A stretch of DNA of 64,000 nucleotides from Roseibium salinum. Lineage in GTDB: Bacteria > Pseudomonadota > Alphaproteobacteria > Rhizobiales > Stappiaceae. Position 1 is the first letter of the stretch; every line of letters begins with the position of its first letter. The notes under the pieces were generated by a model, which ran no database searches, was not told the DNA's origin, and saw only the letters and a program-made list of their open reading frames with translations. The position numbers were made by a program, and so were the translations under genes. Shown here in pieces: positions 25,415 to 34,192 of the stretch. The stretch is from the NCBI RefSeq assembly GCF_026240905.1, contig NZ_JAPEVI010000003.1:1426001-1490000 (forward strand), read 5' to 3'.

Positions 25415-28120
25415 CTAGAATAGATCGTAGCGCGGACGGTCTAGTTCCCATTGGTGTTTGACCAACGCGATCATAGCCTCGTCCCCTTCAACCGGTTTGT
25501 GTCCAGTGGTTTCGAAGAACTCCGACAGGGCCTCCCGGGTCTTCCGGCCGGGCTGCCCGTCTATCGGCCCCGGTTCATAGCCGAGGTCGGTAAGAGCCTG
25601 CTGCAGAACCTTGCCCTTGAGCCTTCGGTCCGCCTTGCCGAGGGCATCCCTGCCCTGTTCGGCAGCCGGAGAGGACGGGTCGACGGCCACAGCCATGGCC
25701 AGCATCCTGATCCGGTCGCGGCCCGCGGCTTCCCCTGATTTCTGGCCCAGCATGAAGGCCGTGTTAAAGGCCCCCCAGGCATCGCCGCGCTGAGCGCTTT
25801 CGCGGAACCATCTGGTTGCCTCTTCAGGATCTTTCTCAACGCCCTGGCCGTTGTAGTAGAGCAGCCCGATCGCCGTTCCGGCGGCTGGGTGTCCGCCTTC
25901 ATGGGCCTTCTTGAACCAGCCCAGTGCGGCCTCGTAGTCCTGCGGCACGCCTTTGCCGTCGCGATAGAGCGTGCCGACATTCAGATAGCCGTAAATGTCG
26001 TCGCGGGCCGCCGACCGGTTGAAGTAATAGACGGCGCGATCGACATTCTCGCCGACATGCTCACCACCAAGGTAAAAGCCGCCAATGGCGTTATACGAGA
26101 AGGTGTGTCCGGCCTCGACGGATTGCAGCAGCTTTTCCAGGCCCGCCTTTTCATTCTGGGGCGTGCCTTCGCCCCTGATTTCGGCCATGCCAAGGGAATG
26201 GAGCGCATATGGATCTCCGCGTTCGGCGGCCTTGCGGTAAAGCTCCACCGCCTTTTCCCGGTCGCGGTCAATGCCCGCGCCGAGATAATACATGCGGCCG
26301 AGCACCTGTCCGGCGCGGACATGACCCATCTGGTAGGCCTGTTCGAAATAGGCGCTGGCCTGCTCGAGGTCGCCGGCTGCAAAAGCCCCGCGTCCGCGCT
26401 GGAACACGAAACGGCCGATTTCCGGATAAGCGGCGTTAGCCTCGGCGCAGGCCTTTTCGACCGCCTGCGGGTCCAGGTCGTTCGCCAGCCGGCCTTCGGT
26501 CACCGCCTGAAGATCGAACGGCTGCGTTGCCAGTTGATCGCATTGGGTCACGCGCGGCTGCACGATCTGTGTAATCGTCCCGGCGGCGCCGGCCTCGCCC
26601 GGCAGTTCAAGCTCGAACTGTCCGGCTTCCCTCTCGCTGCCGATCTGCGGGCGGACGGTAAGCGAAGCAAGTGCTGAAACCGGGAAACGGTCTCCGGCCT
26701 GAAGCAGACGCCCTTCCGACGACAGCTGCAGATCGCTGTCGGCGGAAACCACCTTCAGCCAGTTGCTGGTTGCTGCCACGCCTTCGGCGGGCACATCGGG
26801 ATAGACCGGAACCGGTCCGACGCCGATATCCGCTTCCACGGCACCGGCCACCGACTTCTCCCTCAGCCAGGCGAGCAGAGCTTCCAGGCGCTGGTCCTGA
26901 TCTTCAGTCTTCGCGTCCTCTTCTGCCGGAGCGTCGGCCTGGGCAACGGTAATGGATGCAATTGCCGAAACGGTGCCGCCCCACTGATCCTGCGCTTCAT
27001 AACCGATCAGCTCAACATCCCCCGCGCCGGCGCCGGTCGGCACGAATTCCAGGCTGGCGAGTTCCGACGCCTGGAGCACATCGCCTTCAGCCACGGTCCT
27101 GCCGCCGGGCAAGCGCAACTCACCCTTTCCCGGTGTCAGGGTCAGCCTGGCCTCGACAGACCCGCCTTCCGGCTGGACCGGCTCGGGGATGTTGAGCGCT
27201 ACCGCTTCACCGGTTGCCGGGACGCTGACGCGGTGATGGGCGACCACGATCGGCTTGGGCTTGGGAGGAACAAAATAGAAGTTGGTGACAAGCGTGGAGT
27301 CCTCGTACGGGATCTGCTGGCCGCCCGTCTTGCGTACCACCTCTTCACGCACCTTGGTCATCAGGTCCTTGATCTCGAGCGCGGGATCAAGGGCGTTTCC
27401 GACGACGGACGAGGTGAACGGGCTCATGGGACCGTCGCCATCATAGGCAACCTGGCCCGGCCGGGTGGCATAGGAAATGAAAGACCCCAGCTTGTTCGGG
27501 ATCCGCCGCAGCCCTCTCGTCTTGCCGAGGGAGTATTCCTCTTCTCCCCAGAACAGGCTGGCAATCTCGAAGGGGTTGTCGCGGCAGGAATCCAGCATGA
27601 CGATCTGCAGGCTGGACGCGGCCTTCATGTAATCGAGCAGATGGGAAACCTTGAGGCTCTCGAATTCAAGATCGTACTGGGATGCCAGCTTGGCATCGAC
27701 AGGCAGGATGAAATTCGAGTCCCCCACCTGCAGGGCGTGGCCTGAATAATAGAACAGAGCCGTGTCGCCGTCATCGAGCTCACGAAGGAAGCGGCGGACC
27801 ACCTCCTCAAGCTCCTTCTTGTCGAGGTTGATCCCGAGCGTGACTTCAAAGTCGGCTTCTCGAAGGACCCTTGCGATTTCCTTGGTATCGTTCAGCGGAT
27901 TTACCAGGGGCTCGACAAACTGGTAATCCTGATTACCGATCACGAGAGCGACCCTGCGCCCCTCGTCCGTGGCGGCGACTGCATTCGCAGCGACCAGAAC
28001 AAGGCCGAGTGGCAGTGCGATCAGACAAGTCCGAACAGCCCGGCGCAGACCGGCCGTTGGTCCTGAAAGCGCTTTGCCGGCCAACCGCATATTACCTGAT
28101 AGACAAAACCATTCCTGCAT
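25415..28120 (-). CDS. Exported caspase-family protease with Sel1 repeats and a peptidoglycan-binding domain
   Basis: A 901-residue protein. The signal peptide is at about 25-50. The caspase domain begins R-R-V-A-L-V-I-G-N-Q-D-Y and has H128 (Y-Y-S-G-H-A-L) and C179 (M-L-D-S-C-R-D-N-P), both catalytic residues intact. A central beta-rich acidic region (about 290-560) is followed by about five Sel1-like repeats (about 600-790, e.g. A-G-x-x-L-G-R-M-Y-Y-L-G-A-G-I). The C-terminus has a PG_binding_1-type motif, L-Q-Q-A-L-T-D-L-G-Y-x-P-G-P-I-D-G. The combination points to a cell-wall-bound periplasmic protease with a protein-interaction solenoid. The ATG at 28120 has GAGG six bases upstream. It is first gene of the caspase-cyclase operon, with a perfect CRP-type site upstream. 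Confidence 0.92.
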   Translation of the reverse strand: MQEWFCLSGNMRLAGKALSGPTAGLRRAVRTCLIALPLGLVLVAANAVAATDEGRRVALVIGNQDYQFVEPLVNPLNDTKEIARVLREADFEVTLGINLDKKELEEVVRRFLRELDDGDTALFYYSGHALQVGDSNFILPVDAKLASQYDLEFESLKVSHLLDYMKAASSLQIVMLDSCRDNPFEIASLFWGEEEYSLGKTRGLRRIPNKLGSFISYATRPGQVAYDGDGPMSPFTSSVVGNALDPALEIKDLMTKVREEVVRKTGGQQIPYEDSTLVTNFYFVPPKPKPIVVAHHRVSVPATGEAVALNIPEPVQPEGGSVEARLTLTPGKGELRLPGGRTVAEGDVLQASELASLEFVPTGAGAGDVELIGYEAQDQWGGTVSAIASITVAQADAPAEEDAKTEDQDQRLEALLAWLREKSVAGAVEADIGVGPVPVYPDVPAEGVAATSNWLKVVSADSDLQLSSEGRLLQAGDRFPVSALASLTVRPQIGSEREAGQFELELPGEAGAAGTITQIVQPRVTQCDQLATQPFDLQAVTEGRLANDLDPQAVEKACAEANAAYPEIGRFVFQRGRGAFAAGDLEQASAYFEQAYQMGHVRAGQVLGRMYYLGAGIDRDREKAVELYRKAAERGDPYALHSLGMAEIRGEGTPQNEKAGLEKLLQSVEAGHTFSYNAIGGFYLGGEHVGENVDRAVYYFNRSAARDDIYGYLNVGTLYRDGKGVPQDYEAALGWFKKAHEGGHPAAGTAIGLLYYNGQGVEKDPEEATRWFRESAQRGDAWGAFNTAFMLGQKSGEAAGRDRIRMLAMAVAVDPSSPAAEQGRDALGKADRRLKGKVLQQALTDLGYEPGPIDGQPGRKTREALSEFFETTGHKPVEGDEAMIALVKHQWELDRPRYDLF

Positions 28121-28176
28121 GACGTCCTCGTGGCATTCAACCGCACGACACTTTCACGCTTAAGCAGCAGACAGTC

Positions 28177-28192
28177 TGTGACGAAGCTCACA
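28177..28192. promoter_or_regulatory. Perfect CRP-type operator upstream of the caspase operon
   Basis: TGTGA (28177-28181), N6, TCACA (28188-28192): all ten half-site bases match the CRP consensus. It is centred 64 bp before the caspase ATG at 28120 (minus strand) and about 230 bp before the divergent GNAT gene. A possible extended -10 (TGC-TTAAGC) lies at 28162-28157, at non-class-II spacing. Confidence 0.6.
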
Positions 28193-28414
28193 CTCAAACC
28201 GATCCGGCTCAAACACCGACGGTGCCCCCCGTGTCAAACTGACTTGAAGTAAAGAGATGCACACTTGTGGCACCGACGCAAGCAGCACCCGGAATATAAC
28301 AAACATAAGTCCATCCCGCCTCAAACTTCCGCTGACGGGCGGATTTCAATTCCATGCGAGGTATTTTACGCTGCCAGGGAATGTTTTTAAAGAGACCGAT
28401 TTCCCGGAGACAAG

Positions 28415-29266
28415 ATGTCAGCAGTTCTCAAGATCCGCCCCTTGCAACAGAACGAAATGCAGATCGCACTGGATATGGCGAAGGACGAAGGCTGGAACCC
28501 GGGCCTTGAGGACGGACCTGCCTTCTACGCCGCCGATCCGGACGGCTTTTTCGCGGGCGAAATCGACGGCGAACTCGTCAATGTGATTTCGGCGATCCGC
28601 TACGGCGACGATTTCGGCTTCATCGGGCTTTACATCTGCAAGAAGGAACACCGGGCACAGGGCTACGGCCATCAGATCTGGGACCATGCCATGGCCTATC
28701 TCGGCTCCCGGCTGACAGGTCTCGACGCCGTCAAGGAACAGACGGCAAGCTATGCGGAGCACGGGTTCAAGCCGGCCTACCGCAACATCCGCCAGGCAGG
28801 CATGTCGGTGTGCGACACACCCATGGATCCGAGGATCGCACCTCTCGGCCAGGGGATCTTTCCATCGATCCGCGACTATGACCAACGCTTCTTCCCGGCC
28901 CCGCGAGAAAAATTCCTGAGGCTCTGGACCGCGCCGATGTTCGAAACCCGCCGCGGATTTGCCTTTGCCGAAAACGGCGAGGTAAAAGGCTACGGCGTCA
29001 TCCGGCAATGCGATGACGGCTTCAAGATCGGACCGCTTTTTGCCGATACGCCCGACGTCGCCGATACGCTGTTCCGGGCGCTCGCCGGGCAGGTGAAGGG
29101 CCGGACGGTGATCCTGGACACGCCCGAACCCAATGCAGCCGCTCTTCTGCTTGCCGAGAAATACGAACTTTCACCGGAGTTCGAAACCTTCCGCATGTAT
29201 CGCGGGCCGGCACCCGACCTGCCGCTCGACCAGACGTTCGGGATCACCACCTTCGAACTGGGTTAG
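28415..29266 (+). CDS. GNAT-family N-acetyltransferase (YitH-like, two-domain)
   Basis: A 283-residue protein. The N-terminal GNAT domain (about residues 5-140) has a beta4-like segment F-I-G-L-Y-I-C and the acetyl-CoA loop R-A-Q-G-Y-G-H (Q/R-x-x-G-x-G/A). Residues about 155-280 match the second acetyltransferase-like domain seen in YitH/Acetyltransf_18 proteins. Substrate unknown. GGAGAC lies just upstream of the ATG. It is divergent from the caspase operon and convergent with the ornithine-cyclodeaminase homologue (22 bp apart). No T6SS link beyond position. Confidence 0.85.
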   Translation: MSAVLKIRPLQQNEMQIALDMAKDEGWNPGLEDGPAFYAADPDGFFAGEIDGELVNVISAIRYGDDFGFIGLYICKKEHRAQGYGHQIWDHAMAYLGSRLTGLDAVKEQTASYAEHGFKPAYRNIRQAGMSVCDTPMDPRIAPLGQGIFPSIRDYDQRFFPAPREKFLRLWTAPMFETRRGFAFAENGEVKGYGVIRQCDDGFKIGPLFADTPDVADTLFRALAGQVKGRTVILDTPEPNAAALLLAEKYELSPEFETFRMYRGPAPDLPLDQTFGITTFELG

Positions 29267-29288
29267 CCGCACTGAACGGGTCTTGCGT

Positions 29289-30233
29289 TCAGCGCTTCAC
29301 ATTGTTGTAGGCGAGGATAGCGCCTGCCAGATCCTCCAGGGCCGCGCCGACGGACTTGAACATGGTGATGGACTCATCGGACTGGCGGCCCGGATGGTCC
29401 GCGCGGCAAAGCTCATAGAGATCCGCCTTGATATCCTCAGGCGAAATCAACCCCGCCTGGAGCGGCTGGACGATATCGCCGCCCTCGGACAGGCAGCCTT
29501 CGCGGGTATCGACATAGATTTCCGCCCGTTTGACGAGATCGTCATCGCTTTCACGCATGTTGGGTTTGAAAGCTCCGACCAGATCCACATGAGTGCCGGC
29601 CTTCAAGGCAGCGCCCCTGATCAGTGGGTCCACGGACAAGGTGGCCGCGCTGACGATATCCGCCTTGCCGAGCGACTCCGTCAGGTCTTCAGCCACCTCG
29701 ATCCTTGCCGGAAACTGTTCCCTCAGTTTGCGCACGAGTTTCTCGGTCTTTTCCCCGGACCTGCCCCAGATCGTGACTTCCTCGATCGAACGGACTGCCA
29801 TATGGGCGGCAATCAGATTGGGAGCGAGCCGTCCGGTTCCCACCACGAGCAAATGCCTGGCATCGGAGCGCGCCAGATAGCTGGCCGCCAGAGCGGAGGC
29901 CGCCGCCGTGCGCCGGGCGGTCAACTCACCGCCGTCGATCAGCGCCAGCATTTGCCCCGTGCGCGCATCGGAAAGCAGGTACTGCGCGGAAACGGCGGGA
30001 AGATTGCGCCCGGAGTTACCGGGCACCACGTTGGCAACCTTCACGCCGGCGTATCCGCCGGGCACCCAGGCGGGCATCAGAAGCATGGTCCCGTCCGGTT
30101 CACCTGGGATCTCCATGTCGTGGTGGTGGCGCTTTGGCATGACGCAACCGGAGCGGAAGATCTCCGCCAGGGCGTCGATCAGATCCGGGAAAGGCAGGGC
30201 ATCGCGGGTTTGTTCTTCGGACAGGAGCAGCAT
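29289..30233 (-). CDS. Ornithine cyclodeaminase / mu-crystallin family protein
   Basis: A 314-residue protein from ATG 30233 (M-L-L-L-S-E-E-Q-T). The longer open frame back to 30458 crosses the liv terminator and is not coding. NAD(P)-binding L-V-V-G-T-G-R-L-A follows A-S-A-L-A-A-S-Y-L-A-R, and the family R-T-A-A-A-S-A-L segment is present. The family includes ornithine cyclodeaminase, ketimine reductases and alanine dehydrogenases, so the exact reaction is not set by sequence. It lies downstream of the amino-acid-type ABC importer but behind a terminator, so it is probably separately transcribed; a role in metabolism of an imported amino acid is plausible. Confidence 0.86.
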   Translation of the reverse strand: MLLLSEEQTRDALPFPDLIDALAEIFRSGCVMPKRHHHDMEIPGEPDGTMLLMPAWVPGGYAGVKVANVVPGNSGRNLPAVSAQYLLSDARTGQMLALIDGGELTARRTAAASALAASYLARSDARHLLVVGTGRLAPNLIAAHMAVRSIEEVTIWGRSGEKTEKLVRKLREQFPARIEVAEDLTESLGKADIVSAATLSVDPLIRGAALKAGTHVDLVGAFKPNMRESDDDLVKRAEIYVDTREGCLSEGGDIVQPLQAGLISPEDIKADLYELCRADHPGRQSDESITMFKSVGAALEDLAGAILAYNNVKR

Positions 30234-30334
30234 CAGGAACCAATCGGTATCGGGTGGGACATACCGGGCAACAAACCACATTCGTCCGGTCAATCCAAGT
30301 AACGGCGATGACCGGCAGCATCCGATGCATTTTT

Positions 30335-30362
30335 GAAAAAAAGACCGGCGCAGAGCGCCGGC
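30335..30362 (-). terminator. Rho-independent terminator of the liv operon
   Basis: On the minus strand the 7 bp stem CCGGCGC-TCT-GCGCCGG (30361-30345) is followed by TC and seven Ts (30342-30336). It lies 33 bases after the livF stop and separates the ABC operon from the ornithine-cyclodeaminase homologue. Confidence 0.85.
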
Positions 30363-30393
30363 CGTGCAAAGTCGTGGTGGGATTATTCCTGGC

Positions 30394-31172
30394 TTAGATT
30401 GCCAGGTATTCCTGGCGCAGCTGCGCGTTGTCGAGAACTTCCTGCGCCGAACCGTCAAACACCACCTCGCCCATGTCGAGGATCACTGCGCGGCTGGCCA
30501 GATGGAGTGCCGCAATGGCGTTCTGTTCGACGATGATCGTGGTGATGCCGAGTTCCTTGACCCCTTCGAGAATGCGCTCGATTTCCTGCACGATCACGGG
30601 TGCCAGACCCTCATAGGGTTCGTCCAGCAGCAGCAGCCTGATGTCGCGCGCCAGAATACGTGCGACGGCCAGCATTTGCTGCTCTCCCCCGACAACGTCA
30701 CGGCTTCCTGTTGCCGGCGCTCGGCGAGACGCGGGAAGTGCTCGTAAATCCGCTCGATCGACCAGCCTTTCGGCTCGGCGATCTGGGACAGCTCGAGGTT
30801 TTCCTGAACGGTCAGTCCCTGGATGATGCGCCGGTCCTCAGGCACCAGCCCGACACCCTTGCGAGCTGCCTGGTAGCTCTTCATCTGGTGCAGAGGCTGG
30901 TTGTCCAGCCACACTTCGCCCTTTGTCAAATTGGGATTATCCATGCGGGCGATGGTCCGCAAGGTCGAGGTCTTGCCCGCGCCGTTGCGGCCGAGCAGTG
31001 CCAGGATCTCACCCTCCCGCACGTCGAAACTGACGCCCTGCACGATATAGCTCTCGCCATAATAGGCGTGCAGGTCCCGGGCGGAGAAGAATGCCGGCTC
31101 TGTGCTTTCGGCCTTCGGCGGCTGAGTGCCCGAAGCCGGTGTTCCGGAGAATTGGTTTTCATGTACGCTCAC
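30394..31172 (-). CDS. livF: Branched-chain amino acid-type ABC transporter ATPase LivF (frameshifted)
   Basis: The first frame encodes Walker A G-R-N-G-A-G-K-T-S and R-x-P-E-D-R-R-I type motifs up to A-V-T-L-S-G. The second frame continues with E-Q-Q-M-L-A-V-A-R-I-L-A-R, Walker B L-L-L-L-D-E-P and the switch histidine region I-I-V-E-Q-N. The break is in the C5 run at 30686-30690; one more base gives the canonical L-S-G-G-E-Q-Q signature and a 259-residue LivF. It has an N-terminal extension of about 25 polar residues. The start overlaps livG (ATGA). It is the last gene of the importer operon and is followed by a terminator. Confidence 0.9.
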
Positions 31173-31927
31173 AGGTGCGCTCCTCCCAGATAGGCTTCCT
31201 GCACGCGCGGGTCGCCCTTGATCTCTTCCGGTTTGCCTTCGCAGATCACGGTGCCCTGCGCGAGTACGCTGATCTTGTCCGCCAGCGAGAATACCACATG
31301 CATGTCGTGTTCGATCACGACCTTGGTGATCCCACGGTCGCCGAGGCGCTTCAAGAGATCGATCGTGTTGTTGGTATCGGCCCGGGACATGCCTGCGGTC
31401 GGCTCGTCAAGCAGAAGCAGTTTGGGGTCCTGAACCAGGCACATGGCGAGTTCCAGGCGGCGCTTGTCGCCGCGCGAAAGCGATGCCGCGACAACGTCCC
31501 GCTTTTCCACCAGGCCAACATCCTCCAGCATGTGGAGCGCCTTGTCCCGGATCTCGGTATCACTGTCGAGACGCCTGAACGCATGGAGCGCAAACACTCC
31601 GTCGCGCTTTGCCATGGTGGGGATCATGACGTTTTCCAGGATCGTCAGGTCGGCGAAGATTTCCGGGGTCTGGAACACCCGCGATACTCCCGCCTGGTTG
31701 ATCTGGTGGGCTTTCAATCCGATCAGCGAAACATCGCCGAACATCACGGTTCCGGTATCCGGGATCAGGCGGCCGACGAAACAGTTCAGCAAGGTCGACT
31801 TGCCGGCCCCGTTCGGACCGATGATGGCGTGAACCGTACCTTCCTCGACTGCAAGATTCACGTCATTGAGGGCTCTGAGGCCGCCGAAGGCCTTGTTAAC
31901 GCCCGAGACTTTGAGAATTTCCATCAA
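31169..31927 (-). CDS. livG: Branched-chain amino acid-type ABC transporter ATPase LivG
   Basis: A 252-residue ATPase: Walker A G-P-N-G-A-G-K-S-T, signature L-S-R-G-D-K-R-R (a variant of LSGGQ), Walker B L-L-L-L-D-E-P-T-A-G-M and I-E-H-D-M. The long N-terminal half with N-x-x-x-G and the R-V-F-Q-T-P-E segment is typical of LivG/UrtD. It pairs with LivF to power uptake through LivH/LivM. It is 8 bp after livM and overlaps livF by ATGA. Confidence 0.93.
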   Translation of the reverse strand: MMEILKVSGVNKAFGGLRALNDVNLAVEEGTVHAIIGPNGAGKSTLLNCFVGRLIPDTGTVMFGDVSLIGLKAHQINQAGVSRVFQTPEIFADLTILENVMIPTMAKRDGVFALHAFRRLDSDTEIRDKALHMLEDVGLVEKRDVVAASLSRGDKRRLELAMCLVQDPKLLLLDEPTAGMSRADTNNTIDLLKRLGDRGITKVVIEHDMHVVFSLADKISVLAQGTVICEGKPEEIKGDPRVQEAYLGGAHL

Positions 31928-31935
31928 ACTGTTCC

Positions 31936-33072
31936 TTACTCGGCTGGCGCGGTGGCGCCGCTCGGTTCACCCTTGTCGGGCGAGCGCCTGAACAAGCGCC
32001 CGATCCGGGTAAAGCCTTCCATCAGGCCGCCAGGCAGGAAGATCACGATCAGCATGAACAGGACCCCCAGGGTCAAATGCCAGCCCTCCCCGACGAACAG
32101 GCCGGAGACCGCAACGACGGGCGCTTGCAGGAAGTCCGGGAGGAAGCTGAAAATATCGTTCAGCGTGTGTTCGTTGAAGGCCGAGAAGATGTTCTCGAAG
32201 TATTTGATCAACACGGCACCGAAGATCGGTCCGAGCAAAGTGCCCGCCCCGCCCAGGATGGTCATCAGAACAACCTCGCCCGATGCGGTCCACTGCATGC
32301 GCTCCGCTCCGGCCAGCGGGTCGGTGATGCACAGCAGCGCACCGGCCAGACCGGCATACATGCCGGAGATCACGAATGCGGCCAGCGTATAGGGACGCGG
32401 GTTCAGCCCGGTGTAGTTCATCCGGTTCTGGTTGGTCTTGACCGCACGCAGCATGATGCCGAAGGGCGAGCGGAAGATGCGTTGCGCGATGAAGAAGCCG
32501 ATCAGCATCACGACCGCACAGAAGTAGAAGCCGGGATAGCCGATCATGTCGATGCCGAAAAGGTTCGCGATCAGCGGACCGTCGGCACCGCCATTGCCAT
32601 CGAACAGACGCGGGTCGGAGCGCAGAACACGCAGTCCCGTCTCGCCATTGGTGATCGGCGTCAGAACCGAATAGGCAAGATTGTACGACATCTGCGCGAA
32701 GGCCAGCGTCAGGATCGAGAAGTAGATGCCCGAGCGGCGCAGCGACACATAACCGATCAACAGTGCGAAGACCCCCGATGCAAGGATCGCCATGACCGCC
32801 GCCGGAAGCGGGTTCATGCCGAGGAGCTTGAAGGTCCACACGGCGGTATAGGAGCCCACGCCCAGGAAGGCCGCATGGCCGAAGGACAGGTATCCGGTCA
32901 GGCCGAACAGGATGTTGAAGCCAGTGGCGAACAGTCCGTAGATGGCGAATTTCTGCAGGAGGTCCGGATAACCGGCGCCGACCGGCGCCAGCCAGTACGG
33001 CATTGTAAGCACAGCGGCAGCAAAGATTCCAAAGTAAATCAGATCGCGCGCAGGAGATGATTTGGTGACCAT
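31936..33072 (-). CDS. livM: Branched-chain amino acid-type ABC transporter permease LivM
   Basis: A 378-residue inner-membrane permease with about nine hydrophobic segments. It carries [19 protein letters not shown] and the EAA-like L-L-G-P-I-F-G-A-V region near the C-terminus. It forms the channel with LivH. It lies 4 bp after livH and 8 bp before livG. The C-terminus is a charged 30-residue cytoplasmic tail. No defect was seen. Confidence 0.93.
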   Translation of the reverse strand: MVTKSSPARDLIYFGIFAAAVLTMPYWLAPVGAGYPDLLQKFAIYGLFATGFNILFGLTGYLSFGHAAFLGVGSYTAVWTFKLLGMNPLPAAVMAILASGVFALLIGYVSLRRSGIYFSILTLAFAQMSYNLAYSVLTPITNGETGLRVLRSDPRLFDGNGGADGPLIANLFGIDMIGYPGFYFCAVVMLIGFFIAQRIFRSPFGIMLRAVKTNQNRMNYTGLNPRPYTLAAFVISGMYAGLAGALLCITDPLAGAERMQWTASGEVVLMTILGGAGTLLGPIFGAVLIKYFENIFSAFNEHTLNDIFSFLPDFLQAPVVAVSGLFVGEGWHLTLGVLFMLIVIFLPGGLMEGFTRIGRLFRRSPDKGEPSGATAPAE

Positions 33073-33076
33073 TTTA

Positions 33077-34105
33077 TTAGTTCTCCATGACGCCTTTGCG
33101 GCCTAACAGCCCGCGCGGACGCACGAGAAGGATGACCACTGCAACGAGATAGATGATGATTTGGTCGATGCCCGGGAGGATGGCTTTCACTTCGTTCATT
33201 GAAGCGAAGGATTGCAGGATGCCGAGCAGGAAGCCGGCAGCAACGGCACCGGGCAGAGAGCCCATGCCCCCGACGACGACGACGACGAAGCTGAGCACGA
33301 GGAAGTCCATGCCCATGTGATAGTCCGGCGGAAGTATCGGCGTGTACATCACCCCGGCGAGACCGGCGACGACGGCCGCGATCGCGAAGACGACCGTAAA
33401 GCGGCGTTCGATGTGGATGCCGAGCAGTCCTACCGTATCCCGGTCCGCCATGCCGGCCCGAACGACCATGCCGAATGTGGTGAACTGCAGAAAGGCGAAG
33501 ACGGCGGCGATCACGGCAGCGGCAAAGCCGAGATAGACCATTCGCCAGTAGGGGTAGACGATCACGCCGGGATCGAACCCGAACACGGCCCCGATATCAG
33601 CCGCGCCGCGCACTGCATCCGGTGCAGGCTGCGGGATCGGGTTGGCGCCGAAGATCGACTTGATGATCTCCTGCAGAACGATGGCCAGACCGAAGGTCAC
33701 CAGGATCTGGTCCGCATGCGGCCGCTTGTAGAAATGCTTGATCAGGCCCCGTTCCATCACGAAGCCGACCAGGAGCATGACCGGAATGGCCAGCAGGATC
33801 GACACGGGAACCGAGTAATTGACGACCCAGGCGCCGATGTCGCCCAGATAGGCTTCGACGTAGCGCGTGCGGATCTCCAGCGGCGTGCCCCAGGCCGTGG
33901 TCCGTTCAGGATCCGTCGTAATGACTTCCAGGCTAAGAAACTTGTTGAAGGCGACCGCGCAGAACGCGCCGAGCATGAAGAGTGCCCCATGGGCGAAGTT
34001 GACGACCCCGAGGGTGCCGAAGATCAGCGTCAGTCCAAGGGCGATCAGCGCATAAGCGCCGCCCTTGTCGAGGCCGTTCAGCAATTGAAGAAGAAAGACA
34101 TCCAT
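33077..34105 (-). CDS. livH: Branched-chain amino acid-type ABC transporter permease LivH
   Basis: A 342-residue permease from ATG 34105 ([11 protein letters not shown]). The open frame extends 20 codons upstream through the intergenic hairpin and is not used. It has [17 protein letters not shown], about eight membrane segments and the C-terminal [13 protein letters not shown] loop. Longer than E. coli LivH because of an insert at about residues 50-75 between the first helices. It follows the binding-protein gene after an attenuator-like hairpin. Confidence 0.93.
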   Translation of the reverse strand: MDVFLLQLLNGLDKGGAYALIALGLTLIFGTLGVVNFAHGALFMLGAFCAVAFNKFLSLEVITTDPERTTAWGTPLEIRTRYVEAYLGDIGAWVVNYSVPVSILLAIPVMLLVGFVMERGLIKHFYKRPHADQILVTFGLAIVLQEIIKSIFGANPIPQPAPDAVRGAADIGAVFGFDPGVIVYPYWRMVYLGFAAAVIAAVFAFLQFTTFGMVVRAGMADRDTVGLLGIHIERRFTVVFAIAAVVAGLAGVMYTPILPPDYHMGMDFLVLSFVVVVVGGMGSLPGAVAAGFLLGILQSFASMNEVKAILPGIDQIIIYLVAVVILLVRPRGLLGRKGVMEN

Positions 34106-34150
34106 TGTTTTGCCGCTAGTTGCTTGACTTTGCGCCCCAAAAGTAGAGCA

Positions 34151-34176
34151 GCCGCCGGCAGTCACTCGCCGGCGGC
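34151..34176 (-). terminator. Attenuator-like hairpin between binding protein and livH
   Basis: GCCGCCGGC (34151-34159), an eight-base loop, and GCCGGCGGC (34168-34176) form a perfect 9 bp stem 16 bases beyond the binding-protein stop. Partial termination here would give the usual excess of binding protein over permease. Confidence 0.55.
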
Positions 34177-34192
34177 CACTCTTTTCAAGGCA

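Noticed and set aside
18533..28120. The caspase block as a classical abortive-infection defence island
   Set aside because: Both caspases have Sec signal peptides and are probably periplasmic, and no nucleotide-second-messenger effector, reverse transcriptase or STAND sensor lies nearby.
29289..30458. Longer reading of the ornithine-cyclodeaminase homologue from 30458
   Set aside because: The extra 75 codons run through the liv rho-independent terminator and encode no family residues; ATG 30233 gives the normal length.
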